This document shows positions 8,327 through 16,891 of a stretch of DNA of 64,000 nucleotides, one piece after another. A model generated the notes under the pieces. It was not told where the DNA came from. It ran no database searches and saw only the letters and a program-made list of their open reading frames with translations. Made by a program: the position numbers and the translations under genes. The stretch lies in contig CANDNA010000011.1 in assembly GCA_947385955.1 (NCBI GenBank), forward strand, positions 1 through 64,000, in the 5' to 3' direction. Position 1 is the first letter of the stretch. Each line of letters begins with the position of its first letter. Source of the stretch: an uncultured Clostridia bacterium. Lineage in GTDB: Bacteria > Bacillota > Clostridia > Lachnospirales > Lachnospiraceae.

Positions 8327-9310
8327 TTATTTCTCCGATAAGTTCTCTTTATACCATGCAATCGCCAGGCTGATCCCCTCCGCAAAGTCATATTCCGGAT
8401 CATAGCCCAGAAGTTTCCGGGCTTTGGAAATGTCCGCATTGGAATGTTTGATATCCCCTGCCCGGTCCGGCCCGAATACAGGCTCTCTTTCTATATTCAG
8501 CGCCCTGCACAGGTCATAATAGATATCGATCAGATATTCCCTGCCGCCATAGGCAATGTTATATACTTCCCCGGCAGCCCCGGAAGGCGCCAGCGCTGCT
8601 TTTAAATTTGCCTCAATCACATTGTCAATATAGGTGAAATCCCTGGATTGTCTGCCGTCTCCGTTGATAGTGGGCGCCTCTCCCTGCAGAAGCTGACGGA
8701 TAAACCGGGGAATCACTGCCGCATACCCTCCGTCCGGGTCCTGCCTTCTGCCAAACACGTTAAAGTAACGCATTCCGTAGGTATCCAGCCCATACAGCCT
8801 CTTATACAGCTTTCCGTATTCTTCTCCCACCCGCTTGGTCACCGCATAGGGAGACAGGAGATTTCCTTCCTGTCCTTCCACTTTCGGCAGTATGGGATGA
8901 TCTCCATACACGGAAGAGCTGGAAGCATAAACGAATTTTTTCACCCCCTGCTGCCTTGCAGCCTCCATCATATTCAGCGTTCCCCGGATATTGATCTCTT
9001 CATAGAGCTGGGGCATTTCGATGCTTCTGGGCACACTGCCCCAGGCCGCCTGATGCAGCACATAGTCTGCTCCTTCACAGGCTTCCATGCAGGTATCCGT
9101 ATCCCGGATATCTCCCCTGATAAAGGTATAGTTGTCCCTGCCGGAAATAAAATCTATATTTTCCTGTTTCCCGGTAGACAGATTGTCCAGACATCTGACC
9201 TGGTATCCCATACCGGTAAGCGCGTCGCACAGGTTGGAACCGATAAATCCGGCGCCGCCGGTTACAAGAAACACACTGCCCTTAGGAAACTCCAATTCTT
9301 TATATTCCAT
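8327..9310 (-). CDS. wbpP: UDP-N-acetylglucosamine 4-epimerase, WbpP/TviC-like (UDP-GlcNAc to UDP-GalNAc, or acid forms)
   Basis: 327 residues, an extended short-chain dehydrogenase. TGGAGFIGSN binds NAD near the N-terminus, SSSSVYGDH and SPYAVTKR supply the Ser/Tyr-x3-Lys catalytic set, and YFNVFGRRQDPDGGYAAVIP plus GDGRQSRDFTYIDN match the WbpP/TviC subgroup closely. WbpP prefers N-acetylated substrates. Together with the WbpO-like dehydrogenase at 11534-12850 it would supply UDP-GalNAc and UDP-GalNAcA. The ATG at 9310 has AGGA eight bases upstream. UDP-glucose 4-epimerase is an alternative, but the WGSVPRSI motif favours WbpP. Confidence 0.87.
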   Translation of the reverse strand: MEYKELEFPKGSVFLVTGGAGFIGSNLCDALTGMGYQVRCLDNLSTGKQENIDFISGRDNYTFIRGDIRDTDTCMEACEGADYVLHQAAWGSVPRSIEMPQLYEEINIRGTLNMMEAARQQGVKKFVYASSSSVYGDHPILPKVEGQEGNLLSPYAVTKRVGEEYGKLYKRLYGLDTYGMRYFNVFGRRQDPDGGYAAVIPRFIRQLLQGEAPTINGDGRQSRDFTYIDNVIEANLKAALAPSGAAGEVYNIAYGGREYLIDIYYDLCRALNIEREPVFGPDRAGDIKHSNADISKARKLLGYDPEYDFAEGISLAIAWYKENLSEK

Positions 9311-10778
9311 TGTGATTGTCCTTCCTTTTTGTTATATATAATGTCCATAATTCGGCAAGACACAGCAGGCCTGCAATATAAAACAAAGCCGTGTTATAAA
9401 TCATATAGCGGGACAGGCACATAATCATCAGGGCAGTGGCCGATACATTGGCCCCGATCATCAAAAGAGCAAACAGCATCAGAAGCGCCGCCCTGCTGTT
9501 TCTGTCTTTCCAAAACAAATACATCATCAGCAAAACCGCAAGCAGATACATGACTGCCGCATAAATACCCATGACGGTCCCGCTGGCTGCAATCGAACGG
9601 GTCAGCCCGCTGACAACCGTTGCAAAATAGTTGGAAACATAAGCCCCCGCCAGATGAGGAAACAACTCCCGATCCATCTGCGAGGCCATCCTGACCACCG
9701 CATTCAACGCCTCCCCGTCGGGAATGCCCTGCTCTTCCACATAACCGAACAGACACGGCTGCTGTATCCCGAATCCGATCCGGTCATAAAATTCCTCATA
9801 GTGATAAGCCCGGTTCAAAAGCCCTGCAGGCGCATCGGCTCTGGTCATCCCTTCCGCTTCCATCTGCCCGTGCATCGTTTCAAACAACGCCCGCTGCGTA
9901 TCGTCCGTAAACAGCGCACCGTCCCCGCTGTCGGAAAGATACAGAAGTGTGGTCAGCATATTATAGCTGCCCGTAGCCGCTCCGCTGTATCCCTCATGGG
10001 CCAGCCGGTTGTAAATCTGGTGACACAGCATCCGGCCCCCGAAAAAGACCACAAGAGACAACGCCAGCCCGGCCAGCCACTTCCACCTGCGGCTTCTGAC
10101 AATCTCAAAAAAAACCACTGCGCTCCAGACTGCCGCCGTTACCAGCATCTGATTTCTGGTCAGAGTAAGCAGCAGTGACCAGACAAGCGCCGCACCATAG
10201 AAACGCTGCTTGTTTTCCTCTGCGAACAGCCCCTGCACCATACATCCGGTAAATACCGCAGACATGGGAAAAGCCAGTCCCTCTGTCAGCACCGCCTTAT
10301 TCAGCACCATATGTGAAGAAGAAGCCAGTGGTGTCAATATATAAGGAATCAGGGTACACAGTCCGGTCAGGACAGTCAGAAATCCGTTCAAGGAAAACAC
10401 CTTCCGGATTACATGGGTCAGATACCAGCAGGCACAGCCCGCCGCCATACTCTGCACAAACAGGGAAACCCGCAGGGCCGGCCAGGTATGGATCAGCTCC
10501 ACGGCTTTTTCACTGTCAAGCTGTCCGGAAGCGGCCAGCCACACAATGGTATCCCCTTCCCGGAAAAGGAAGCGGAAAAACGCAAGAAAAAGAGGGTATA
10601 GCGGCTCTCTTCCACTCTGAAGAGAAATATAGGAGCCTGAATCCGGATAAATCCCAATGGGAGAAACATACCAGAGAATCCCGAAAAATATCAAAAAGGC
10701 GCCAGGCAGTATGATCTGCCTCGCCCCTTCCTGCCTGTCTCTCTTTTGGTTCCTGTTGCCAATCATTTCTCCAGCCAT
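9300..10778 (-). CDS. Multi-pass membrane protein, GT-C-like (polyprenyl-phosphate-sugar dependent transferase candidate)
   Basis: 492 residues with roughly ten hydrophobic segments. After the first helix an extracytoplasmic loop reads GIYPDSGSYISLQSG; an acidic pair or Asp-Ser in this first loop is the usual catalytic spot of GT-C glycosyltransferases. A larger outside loop lies around residues 270-370. No family can be named with confidence. If GT-C, it would use an undecaprenyl-phosphate sugar outside the membrane. The ATG at 10778 has AGG seven bases upstream; ATG 10766, which would give an ATGA overlap with the PIG-L gene, is a possible alternative. It overlaps the epimerase start by 11 bases. 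Confidence 0.6.
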   Translation of the reverse strand: MAGEMIGNRNQKRDRQEGARQIILPGAFLIFFGILWYVSPIGIYPDSGSYISLQSGREPLYPLFLAFFRFLFREGDTIVWLAASGQLDSEKAVELIHTWPALRVSLFVQSMAAGCACWYLTHVIRKVFSLNGFLTVLTGLCTLIPYILTPLASSSHMVLNKAVLTEGLAFPMSAVFTGCMVQGLFAEENKQRFYGAALVWSLLLTLTRNQMLVTAAVWSAVVFFEIVRSRRWKWLAGLALSLVVFFGGRMLCHQIYNRLAHEGYSGAATGSYNMLTTLLYLSDSGDGALFTDDTQRALFETMHGQMEAEGMTRADAPAGLLNRAYHYEEFYDRIGFGIQQPCLFGYVEEQGIPDGEALNAVVRMASQMDRELFPHLAGAYVSNYFATVVSGLTRSIAASGTVMGIYAAVMYLLAVLLMMYLFWKDRNSRAALLMLFALLMIGANVSATALMIMCLSRYMIYNTALFYIAGLLCLAELWTLYITKRKDNHNGI

Positions 10779-11392
10779 TTGATTACCTGGAAGCCTTCTG
10801 CATAGGTTACCCCATTCTGGCGTCCGTTATTCTCCGCATCATTTTTAAAATACGCAATTTTATTTTCCTTTACTCTGCCGGAATCAGACTGATATTTCCG
10901 CATTGCAGCCTCTTTCTGTTCCCAGACATCTGAGATGTCCACAAAGAAATTGGCTGTAAAAGGCACTTCCGACTGATACCAGGTGCAGCGGTACCCCAGA
11001 ATCCGCGGTACATGCCTGCCCGCATGCAGGACAGCCCTGGCCAGTGATCTGTGATCATGCTGCACATCTCCCGGAAAATGGGTATAGATCAAATCAAACT
11101 TTTCTTTTTCGGCCATATGAATCAGTCTGGCGTTCAGACTGTCATCAAACTCCAGGTGCAGGGTTTCAAATCCGCCGCAGATCAGTTTCCCGCCCAAAAT
11201 CTCCGCCGATTCCTGCGCATTCCGGAACACCAGCTCATCTTTTCTGACCTCCATACGCTCGGAATTTAAAAATCCGGAGGTAGCTGCCACAAAGAGAGTG
11301 ATCTTATCCCCCTTCTGCTTATGTTTCAGAAGAGCCCCTCCACAGCCGATTTCGATGTTGTTAAAGTGAGATCCCACCGCCAGTACATTCAT
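10763..11392 (-). CDS. PIG-L/LmbE-like deacetylase fold protein with altered metal motif
   Basis: 209 residues. The fold is that of PIG-L de-N-acetylases: NVLAVGSH at the start, IEIGCGGALL, and a later GDVQHDHRSL that keeps the His of the third zinc ligand. The usual AHPDD motif is replaced by SHFNN, so both the zinc-binding Asp and the catalytic-base Asp are Asn here. The bases are unambiguous (AAC AAC at 11370-11375 on the minus strand). It may therefore be inactive, use another mechanism, or bind sugar only. The ATG at 11392 is preferred over GTG 11395 because AGGAGG sits eight bases upstream. The second PIG-L gene (32280-32966) has the normal motif. Confidence 0.8.
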   Translation of the reverse strand: MNVLAVGSHFNNIEIGCGGALLKHKQKGDKITLFVAATSGFLNSERMEVRKDELVFRNAQESAEILGGKLICGGFETLHLEFDDSLNARLIHMAEKEKFDLIYTHFPGDVQHDHRSLARAVLHAGRHVPRILGYRCTWYQSEVPFTANFFVDISDVWEQKEAAMRKYQSDSGRVKENKIAYFKNDAENNGRQNGVTYAEGFQVIKWLEK

Positions 11393-11435
11393 CACATCAA
11401 CCTCCTTTTATTCCATTTGCCGCATGCCGCCCCGA

Positions 11436-11463
11436 CATATGGCATATGGCATACAGCATACTG
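11436..11463. repeat. Four tandem 7-bp units in the leader of the PIG-L gene
   Basis: On the plus strand four heptamers follow each other: CATATGG, CATATGG, CATACAG and CATACTG. They lie between a predicted promoter (11487-11515) and the PIG-L start at 11392, so they would be in its 5' leader. Read on the minus strand each unit contains an ATG, in a rotating frame; some open short leader frames, for example 11452-11408, which ends beside the AGGAGG site. The role is unknown and could be accidental. Confidence 0.55.
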
Positions 11464-11486
11464 CCTGTAACTGCTGTCATGATAAC

Positions 11487-11515
11487 AGTATACCATTTTT
11501 ATCCACATAAGGCAA
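11487..11515 (-). promoter_or_regulatory. Predicted sigma-A-type promoter before the PIG-L gene
   Basis: On the minus strand: TTGCCT (11515-11510), a 17-base spacer, then TATACT (11492-11487) preceded by TGG, an extended -10. It lies in the 141-base gap between the WbpO-like gene and the PIG-L gene, one of the few real gaps in the locus. It would start a transcript near 11480 with a leader of about 88 bases. Confidence 0.55.
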
Positions 11516-11533
11516 TTACGGTTTGCCTTCCGC

Positions 11534-12850
11534 CTACAGTCTCCAGTACAGATACCCGGCCTGTTGGTATGACTTCTGATCCAGCATCCCTTTGATATCC
11601 GCAAGCACCTTTCCCTTGCCTCTGTTTCCATACAGTCCATCCAACTGCTCTCTGGTCAGATCCCTGTACTCTCTGTGAGCCACTGCCAGTACCACGCCGT
11701 CCAGGTCCCTAAGCTCTTCCCCGCTACTGAACCGGACCCCATATTCCCGCTGTGCCTCTGCCTCGTCTGCCACCGGATCGGTAATCATCGGTTCGATGCC
11801 ATATTCCTGCAGTTCTCTGACAATATCAATGACCTTGGTATTCCTGGTATCAGGGCAGTTTTCCTTAAAGGTAAATCCAAATATGGCCACTCTGGCCCCC
11901 CTGACGGGAATTTCCGCCTTAATCAGATTTTTAACCAGACATTCTGCCACATATTTTCCCATGTCATCGTTGATCCTGCGGCCTGCCAGAATAATCTGAG
12001 AATGATACCCCAACTGCTCTGCTTTATAAGTCAGATAATAAGGGTCCACACCGATGCAGTGGCCGCCCACCAGCCCCGGGGAAAACGGAAGGAAATTCCA
12101 TTTTGTCCCGGCCGCTTCCAGTACGGCTCTGGTATCGATTCCCATTTTATTAAAGATAATCGAGAGTTCATTCATAAAGGCAATATTGATGTCCCTCTGG
12201 CTGTTTTCGATGACTTTGGCTGCTTCTGCCACTTTAATGGAGGGCGCCCGGTGTACTCCGGCTTCCACCACCAGCTCATATACCTTCGCCACTTCCTCCA
12301 GTGTTTCCTCATCCATCCCGGATACAATTTTGGTAATGGTTTCCAGCCTGTGCACCTTATCCCCCGGATTGATCCGCTCCGGAGAATAACCGATCTTGAA
12401 ATCAACACCGCACCGAAGTCCGGACTCCGCTTCCAGAATCGGTACGCAGACCTCTTCTGTCACGCCCGGATAGACAGTGGATTCAAACACCACAATAGAA
12501 CCTTTCGTCAGGTTCCGCCCCAGGATACGGCTGGCTCCCTCTACCGGTGTCAGATCCGGGGTATGATCCGGATTGACCGGCGTAGGAACTGCCACAATGT
12601 GAAATCCGGCTTCCTGCAGACGGCTTTCATCACTGGTAAATTCCACACTGCATGCGGCAATGGCTTCGTTCCCCACTTCGCCCGTGGGGTCAATGCCGCT
12701 CTGATACTGGGCGATCTTGTTTTCATTCAGGTCAAAACCGATGACCTTTATCTTTTTGGAAAATGCCACCGCAATCGGCATTCCTACGTATCCCAGGCCC
12801 ACCAGCGACAGCGCTGCTTCTTTTCTGATCAGTTTTTCATAAAAACTCAT
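11534..12850 (-). CDS. wbpO: UDP-N-acetyl-hexosamine 6-dehydrogenase, WbpO/TviB-like (forms UDP-GalNAcA/GlcNAcA)
   Basis: 438 residues, nucleotide-sugar dehydrogenase with two Rossmann domains. LVGLGYVGMPIA is the NAD site, STVYPGVTEE and SPERINPGD follow, and GLVGGHCIGVDPYY contains the catalytic Cys. FGFTFKENCPDTRNTK is the conserved C-terminal domain motif. These signatures match the WbpO/TviB/VipA group, which oxidises UDP-GalNAc or UDP-GlcNAc at C6 in two NAD-dependent steps, rather than Ugd (found separately at 61701-63011). With the WbpP-like epimerase nearby, UDP-GalNAcA is the likely product. It is joined to the PglA-like gene by an ATGA overlap. Confidence 0.9.
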   Translation of the reverse strand: MSFYEKLIRKEAALSLVGLGYVGMPIAVAFSKKIKVIGFDLNENKIAQYQSGIDPTGEVGNEAIAACSVEFTSDESRLQEAGFHIVAVPTPVNPDHTPDLTPVEGASRILGRNLTKGSIVVFESTVYPGVTEEVCVPILEAESGLRCGVDFKIGYSPERINPGDKVHRLETITKIVSGMDEETLEEVAKVYELVVEAGVHRAPSIKVAEAAKVIENSQRDINIAFMNELSIIFNKMGIDTRAVLEAAGTKWNFLPFSPGLVGGHCIGVDPYYLTYKAEQLGYHSQIILAGRRINDDMGKYVAECLVKNLIKAEIPVRGARVAIFGFTFKENCPDTRNTKVIDIVRELQEYGIEPMITDPVADEAEAQREYGVRFSSGEELRDLDGVVLAVAHREYRDLTREQLDGLYGNRGKGKVLADIKGMLDQKSYQQAGYLYWRL

Positions 12851-13971
12851 TTCTTATGTCCTCCATCTTTTTGCTTCGTGATCTCCCGGACAGCTTCTAT
12901 ATAGGTCCGAATCACGATTTTTCTGTCAAACCGTCTCTCCATATATTGTCTGCCGCATATTCCCATCTGTCTGCGCTCCCTGGGACTCAGAGATAAAAAA
13001 TATTCTATTTTATCAGTCAGATCCCGGCTGTCCCGCTCCCTGACCAGCAGACCGCTCCTTTTATCCTGAATCGTTTCCCGGCATCCCGGCCGGTCGGTGG
13101 TAATGACCGCTCTGCCGCAGGCGGCGCTTTCCAGGCATACATTGGACATCCCTTCCGGATACCAGGATGGGTGTACGGTACACTGGCTGTCCCGTATATA
13201 AGGGATCACATCCTCCACGCTTCCTGCAAATTCCACGATGCCTTCCTTCTGCAGCCGTTCCAGCCGTTCTCTGCCCCGGTATCCGTCCTCCAGAAACCCC
13301 AGGATACGAAAACGGGTCCGGGGATGGCGCCTTTTTACTGCCTGCGCCGCATCCAGATATTCTTCAATACCCTTTTCCTCCATAATACGGGAAATAAACA
13401 AAAAGCCTGCTTCCTCATCTTCCGGAAATTCCTGATACGTAAAATGCTCCAGATTCACGCCGGAGCCGGGCAGCATCCTGTGTCTGCCCGGTGCGATTTT
13501 CCGCTTCCGGAAAATCTTTTCATTGGCCGTGTTCTGGAAGAAAACCACAGCCGCCCGCCTCAGGGCAGCCCGGTACAGCACGGAAACCCCTTTCTGCAGA
13601 AAGCCCTCGCCTTCCATTGCCGTTCCCAGCCCGGTAATGGTAGGCATATATGGGATTTGATATCTGCCGCACAAAAATCCCATATAAATATTGGGCTTAA
13701 TGGTATAAGTCAGTACCACATCCGGCCGAACCTGCCTCAGTATCTTCCGGTAACGGGAAAGCAGGGCCAGCTCCTGAAGCGGATTCATCCCCCGTCTGCG
13801 CAGAGCGGTATCATGCAGACAGCATCCCATCGCCTTCAGTCTTTCTGTATAGTCTCCGAAGGGCACCGCAATATGCACTTCACAGCCATTTTCCAGCAGC
13901 GCCTCCAGCAGTTCTTTTCTGAAATTATACAATCCCTCATCAAAATTGATGGCCAGCAGTACCTTCTTCAT
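12847..13971 (-). CDS. Glycosyltransferase family 4, PglA-like
   Basis: 374 residues. It opens KKVLLAINFDEGLYNFRKEL and contains TITGLGTAMEG, GSGVNLEHF, LFISRIMEEKG and PSWYPEGMSNVCLESAACG. The GSGV(D/N) block and the short N-terminus lacking the Gly-rich loop resemble PglA/WbnK-type enzymes that add GalNAc or a related sugar to a diphospho-undecaprenyl diNAcBac or amino-sugar acceptor. That fits its position just after the PglF/E/C-like genes. It is linked by ATGA overlaps to the ATP-grasp gene before and the UDP-sugar dehydrogenase after. The acceptor assignment is inference; the GT4 call is secure. Confidence 0.88.
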   Translation of the reverse strand: MKKVLLAINFDEGLYNFRKELLEALLENGCEVHIAVPFGDYTERLKAMGCCLHDTALRRRGMNPLQELALLSRYRKILRQVRPDVVLTYTIKPNIYMGFLCGRYQIPYMPTITGLGTAMEGEGFLQKGVSVLYRAALRRAAVVFFQNTANEKIFRKRKIAPGRHRMLPGSGVNLEHFTYQEFPEDEEAGFLFISRIMEEKGIEEYLDAAQAVKRRHPRTRFRILGFLEDGYRGRERLERLQKEGIVEFAGSVEDVIPYIRDSQCTVHPSWYPEGMSNVCLESAACGRAVITTDRPGCRETIQDKRSGLLVRERDSRDLTDKIEYFLSLSPRERRQMGICGRQYMERRFDRKIVIRTYIEAVREITKQKDGGHKK

Positions 13972-14942
13972 GCATTCCCCCGGTCTTTCCGCAGCATGAT
14001 CTCATTGTATTTCATCATCACCACGCCCTCTTCATATCTGCCTGTGATCACTTCATTCGTCCTGCCTTCCAGATTGTTCACGATCAGCTTCATATGATCC
14101 ACACCACATTCATAGGCATGGGGATAGCCGCCGCCGAATCTGGGATTCACCTCTGAAATATAATATTCTCCTTCTATCTCAAAAATATCAATATCAATCT
14201 GTCCCAGAAAACCGGATTCTGCAATAAAACGCCGGATCAGTTCAAACAATCGCTCATCCTGAAAGGAGATTCCCTTGTCTGTCTCTCCCGCACGCATCAC
14301 CAGCTTCTTTTTGGTAAAAATCGAAACGGTCTGGCCGCTGCACAGATCAATGTAGCAGTCTGCACCGATCTCCTGTCCGTCCAGATATTCCTGTATCATC
14401 ATCTCTTCCCCATGACTGACCAGCAGACGGACGGTTTCTTCATCCCAGGCTTTGGAGATGGCGATACTGGCGCTTCCTCTGGCCGGTTTGACAAAAACCG
14501 GATAGGAAATCAGCCCCGCCCGGACATCCGCCGTAAACGCCTCCACATCCATATAAGATCGGGCACACCGGTATCCGTGCCCGGTCAGCCACTGATACAT
14601 CTCCCATTTATTCAGAGTCCGTTCACACAGCTCATAGGAAGAGCCGATCACCGTTACCCCCAGCGCCTCAAACGCCTCCTGATGCAGGGCCAGAAGCGAC
14701 AATTCCGGATCAATCAGTGAAAGAACACCTGTTATCTTTTCTTTCCGACAAATCTCATACAGGCATTCCAGATAGCCCGGCTCCGTGATCCGCGGAACGA
14801 TGTACCAGGCATCCGCCTCATACAGAGCCGGTGCATTGGGATTACAGTCGGTGGCAATCACCCTTCCCTTCTCTTCCAGCGCCCGCTTAAAATATTGCAC
14901 GATCTTGTTTCTTGTACCACAGCTTGCAATCAATACATTCAT
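13968..14942 (-). CDS. ATP-grasp domain protein (carbamoyl-phosphate-synthase-like), possible amide-forming ligase
   Basis: 324 residues. The N-terminal NVLIASCGTRNKIVQYF is a Rossmann-like pre-ATP-grasp domain. The ATP-grasp core follows with FVKPARGSASIAI (ATP-binding Lys), IQEYLDGQEIGAD and the magnesium segment IDIFEIEGEYYISEVNPRFGGGYPH. Such enzymes join a carboxylate to an amine through an acyl phosphate. The position beside a PLP decarboxylase-fold protein and PglF/E/C-like genes suggests it attaches an amino or organic acid to the C4 amine of the new amino sugar, where PglD would acetylate. This is inference. The start at 14942 gives the full first beta strand. Confidence 0.8.
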   Translation of the reverse strand: MNVLIASCGTRNKIVQYFKRALEEKGRVIATDCNPNAPALYEADAWYIVPRITEPGYLECLYEICRKEKITGVLSLIDPELSLLALHQEAFEALGVTVIGSSYELCERTLNKWEMYQWLTGHGYRCARSYMDVEAFTADVRAGLISYPVFVKPARGSASIAISKAWDEETVRLLVSHGEEMMIQEYLDGQEIGADCYIDLCSGQTVSIFTKKKLVMRAGETDKGISFQDERLFELIRRFIAESGFLGQIDIDIFEIEGEYYISEVNPRFGGGYPHAYECGVDHMKLIVNNLEGRTNEVITGRYEEGVVMMKYNEIMLRKDRGNA

Positions 14943-14969
14943 TATTTACCCTCTGCCTGACTGTCTTGT

Positions 14970-16232
14970 TTAAAATGCATCCCGAAAATGACTTTTCCGC
15001 ACATATTCCTCTGTGCCCCACCGTTCTCTGACGCAGGTAAGCTGCCCGCCCTCTTTTACATACACCGGCGGAAAATACCGGATAAACAAAGGGGTCAGAC
15101 ACATGGTATATCCGCCCACTTTCCGGTAGGCAATCACATCCCCCGGACGGAGGGCCGGCCTGCCTTCCAGCACAAACAGCCGGTCATTTTCCATACAGGT
15201 ATGGCCGCAGATCACCTGCCGGTCCAGGATTTCCCTGCCTTCTGCCGGATTCTCCTGCCCTTCCTCTTCCCACGCATACAGTACCTCTTCCGGTATCGCA
15301 TAACAGTCGTTACGGTCTGCCAGTTCATATCCCACTTCATGAAAATAGGAACGTTTCCCGTGCAGCGGGTCAATATCACTGCGGCTGCCATTGGTAACCA
15401 CAAATCGTCCCGCATACGTATCCTTACAGTCCACTACTGCCGTAAGGTATTCCACCGGCGGCGTGATCAGAGATGTCCCCGGCTCCACCACCAGCGTGGT
15501 TTCTTCCGGCGTATAGCCGGCTGACAGTTCTTCCCGGATCGCCTCCATATAGGCAGGAAATTCCGGCCGGTTCTCCATCCCGCCAAAATAGCCGCCGCCG
15601 ATATCGATATAGGCCGGTTTCCAGCCATATTCCTGTTTCAGCTTTACCGCCATCCGTGCCAGCGCCCGGTATATGTTAATGCTTCTCGTTCTGGAGCTGA
15701 CATGCAGATGCAGGCCTGACAGCTTTACCCCCATACCCGCCAGCCGCTCTGCTGCACGCTGCAATGCACCGGTTTCATAGGAAAACCCGAATCTGCCTCC
15801 GTCCTCCCCGGACGAAGTCTCTCCGGGACAGACCGCCTCCAGGTCAAAGTTGACCCGAAGCCCCACCTGCACCTCCTTAAGTCCTGACGCTTCCAGCCAG
15901 TCCAGCTCCTGCTCCGCATCCAGATTCACCATATGCCCTCTGGACAGGGCATCCAGAAACGAATCCCGGCTTTTTACCGGCCCGTTATAGATCACATGGG
16001 AAAATCCCATATAGCGGGCGAGATTGTATTCATCTTCCGATACCACCTCCGCATAAAAACCGGCCCTTTTCATCTGCATCAGCACCCAGGGCAGGGCATT
16101 GGTTTTAAAAGAATATCCTGTGATATGATTGCCCCAGTTCTCATCCAGCGCCTTCTTTAACAATGCGATCTGGCCGTCCAGTCTCTCCTTATGGATCACA
16201 TAACAGGGGGTTGTGATCTGACCTTGCTTCAT
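14970..16232 (-). CDS. PLP-dependent decarboxylase-fold protein (DapDC/ODC-like, fold III)
   Basis: 420 residues. GYSFKTNALP holds the Schiff-base Lys (about 43) of alanine-racemase-type barrels. LSGLHLHVSS supplies the substrate-facing His, YIDIGGGYFGG the phosphate-binding Gly loop, and CGHTCMENDRL the second-domain Cys/Asp of diaminopimelate decarboxylases. The usual EPGR motif reads EPGTS, so the carboxylate-binding Arg is missing and the substrate is probably not meso-diaminopimelate. The real start is ATG 16232, with a GGAAAGG site close upstream; the frame runs back to 16565 but that part is antiparallel-irrelevant sequence inside the sugar transferase gene. It likely works with the adjacent ATP-grasp protein. 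Confidence 0.83.
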   Translation of the reverse strand: MKQGQITTPCYVIHKERLDGQIALLKKALDENWGNHITGYSFKTNALPWVLMQMKRAGFYAEVVSEDEYNLARYMGFSHVIYNGPVKSRDSFLDALSRGHMVNLDAEQELDWLEASGLKEVQVGLRVNFDLEAVCPGETSSGEDGGRFGFSYETGALQRAAERLAGMGVKLSGLHLHVSSRTRSINIYRALARMAVKLKQEYGWKPAYIDIGGGYFGGMENRPEFPAYMEAIREELSAGYTPEETTLVVEPGTSLITPPVEYLTAVVDCKDTYAGRFVVTNGSRSDIDPLHGKRSYFHEVGYELADRNDCYAIPEEVLYAWEEEGQENPAEGREILDRQVICGHTCMENDRLFVLEGRPALRPGDVIAYRKVGGYTMCLTPLFIRYFPPVYVKEGGQLTCVRERWGTEEYVRKSHFRDAF

Positions 16233-16240
16233 ACCTTTCC

Positions 16241-16858
16241 TTACCTCTGCCTTTCTCTCTCGTCCCAAAGATATCCTTCCACAGAATCGGTTTCCACTGC
16301 CACATCCGTTTCCCGCAGCACCACCATCACCGTTTTCCACAATATTTTCAAATCCGTCAAAAATGTCAAATGCTCCACATATTCCACGTCTTTGGCAAGC
16401 CGTTCGTCCCAGGCGATAAAGTTCCGTCCGCTGACCTGCGCCAGCCCTGTCAGGCCCGGACGTACCGTATGCCGCAGCCTTTCCCGTTCCGTATAGTAGG
16501 GCAGATAGCCTGTCAGCAGCGGCCTGGGGCCGATGATGCTCATATCCCCTTTGAAAATATTCCACAGCTCCGGCAGCTCATCCAGACTGGTCCTGCGCAG
16601 AAAGGAACCAAAGGGCGTCAGCCTGACGCTGTCCGGCAGCAGTTCCCCATGTTCGTCCTTCTCATCCGTCATAGTCCGGAATTTACACAGGGTAAAGATC
16701 CGCTCTCCCCGGCCCGGCCGCTCCTGGTGAAAAATCACCGGGCTTCCCAGCTTCACCCGTACCAGCAGCGCCACGATCAGAAACACCGGACTCAGCACCA
16801 GCAGCGCCATCCCGGATAACAGCAGATCCAGCCCCCGTTTTATAAACAATCGATACAT
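16241..16858 (-). CDS. PglC-like initiating phosphoglycosyltransferase (monotopic sugar transferase)
   Basis: 205 residues, one hydrophobic re-entrant helix near the N-terminus (LLLSGMALLVLSPVFLIVALL) followed by the cytosolic domain. FHQERPG, LCKFRTMT, RRTSLDELPELWN with the catalytic Asp-Glu pair, and IGPRPLL are all classic for small phosphoglycosyltransferases. It transfers a sugar 1-phosphate, probably a UDP-diamino-trideoxy sugar from the adjacent PglF/PglE-like pair, to undecaprenyl phosphate, starting a glycan. The ATG at 16858 is preferred over GTG 16882 because it has AGGA eight bases upstream and begins at the conserved YRLFIKRGLD. It lies 8 bases before the decarboxylase-fold gene. 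Confidence 0.92.
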   Translation of the reverse strand: MYRLFIKRGLDLLLSGMALLVLSPVFLIVALLVRVKLGSPVIFHQERPGRGERIFTLCKFRTMTDEKDEHGELLPDSVRLTPFGSFLRRTSLDELPELWNIFKGDMSIIGPRPLLTGYLPYYTERERLRHTVRPGLTGLAQVSGRNFIAWDERLAKDVEYVEHLTFLTDLKILWKTVMVVLRETDVAVETDSVEGYLWDERERQR

Positions 16859-16891
16859 GCATACATTCCTTTCCCTGTTCACGTATCCCTT

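Noticed and set aside
16233-16565. N-terminal extension of the PLP decarboxylase-fold gene
   Set aside because: It overlaps the sugar transferase in another frame and has no family similarity; ATG 16232 has its own ribosome site.
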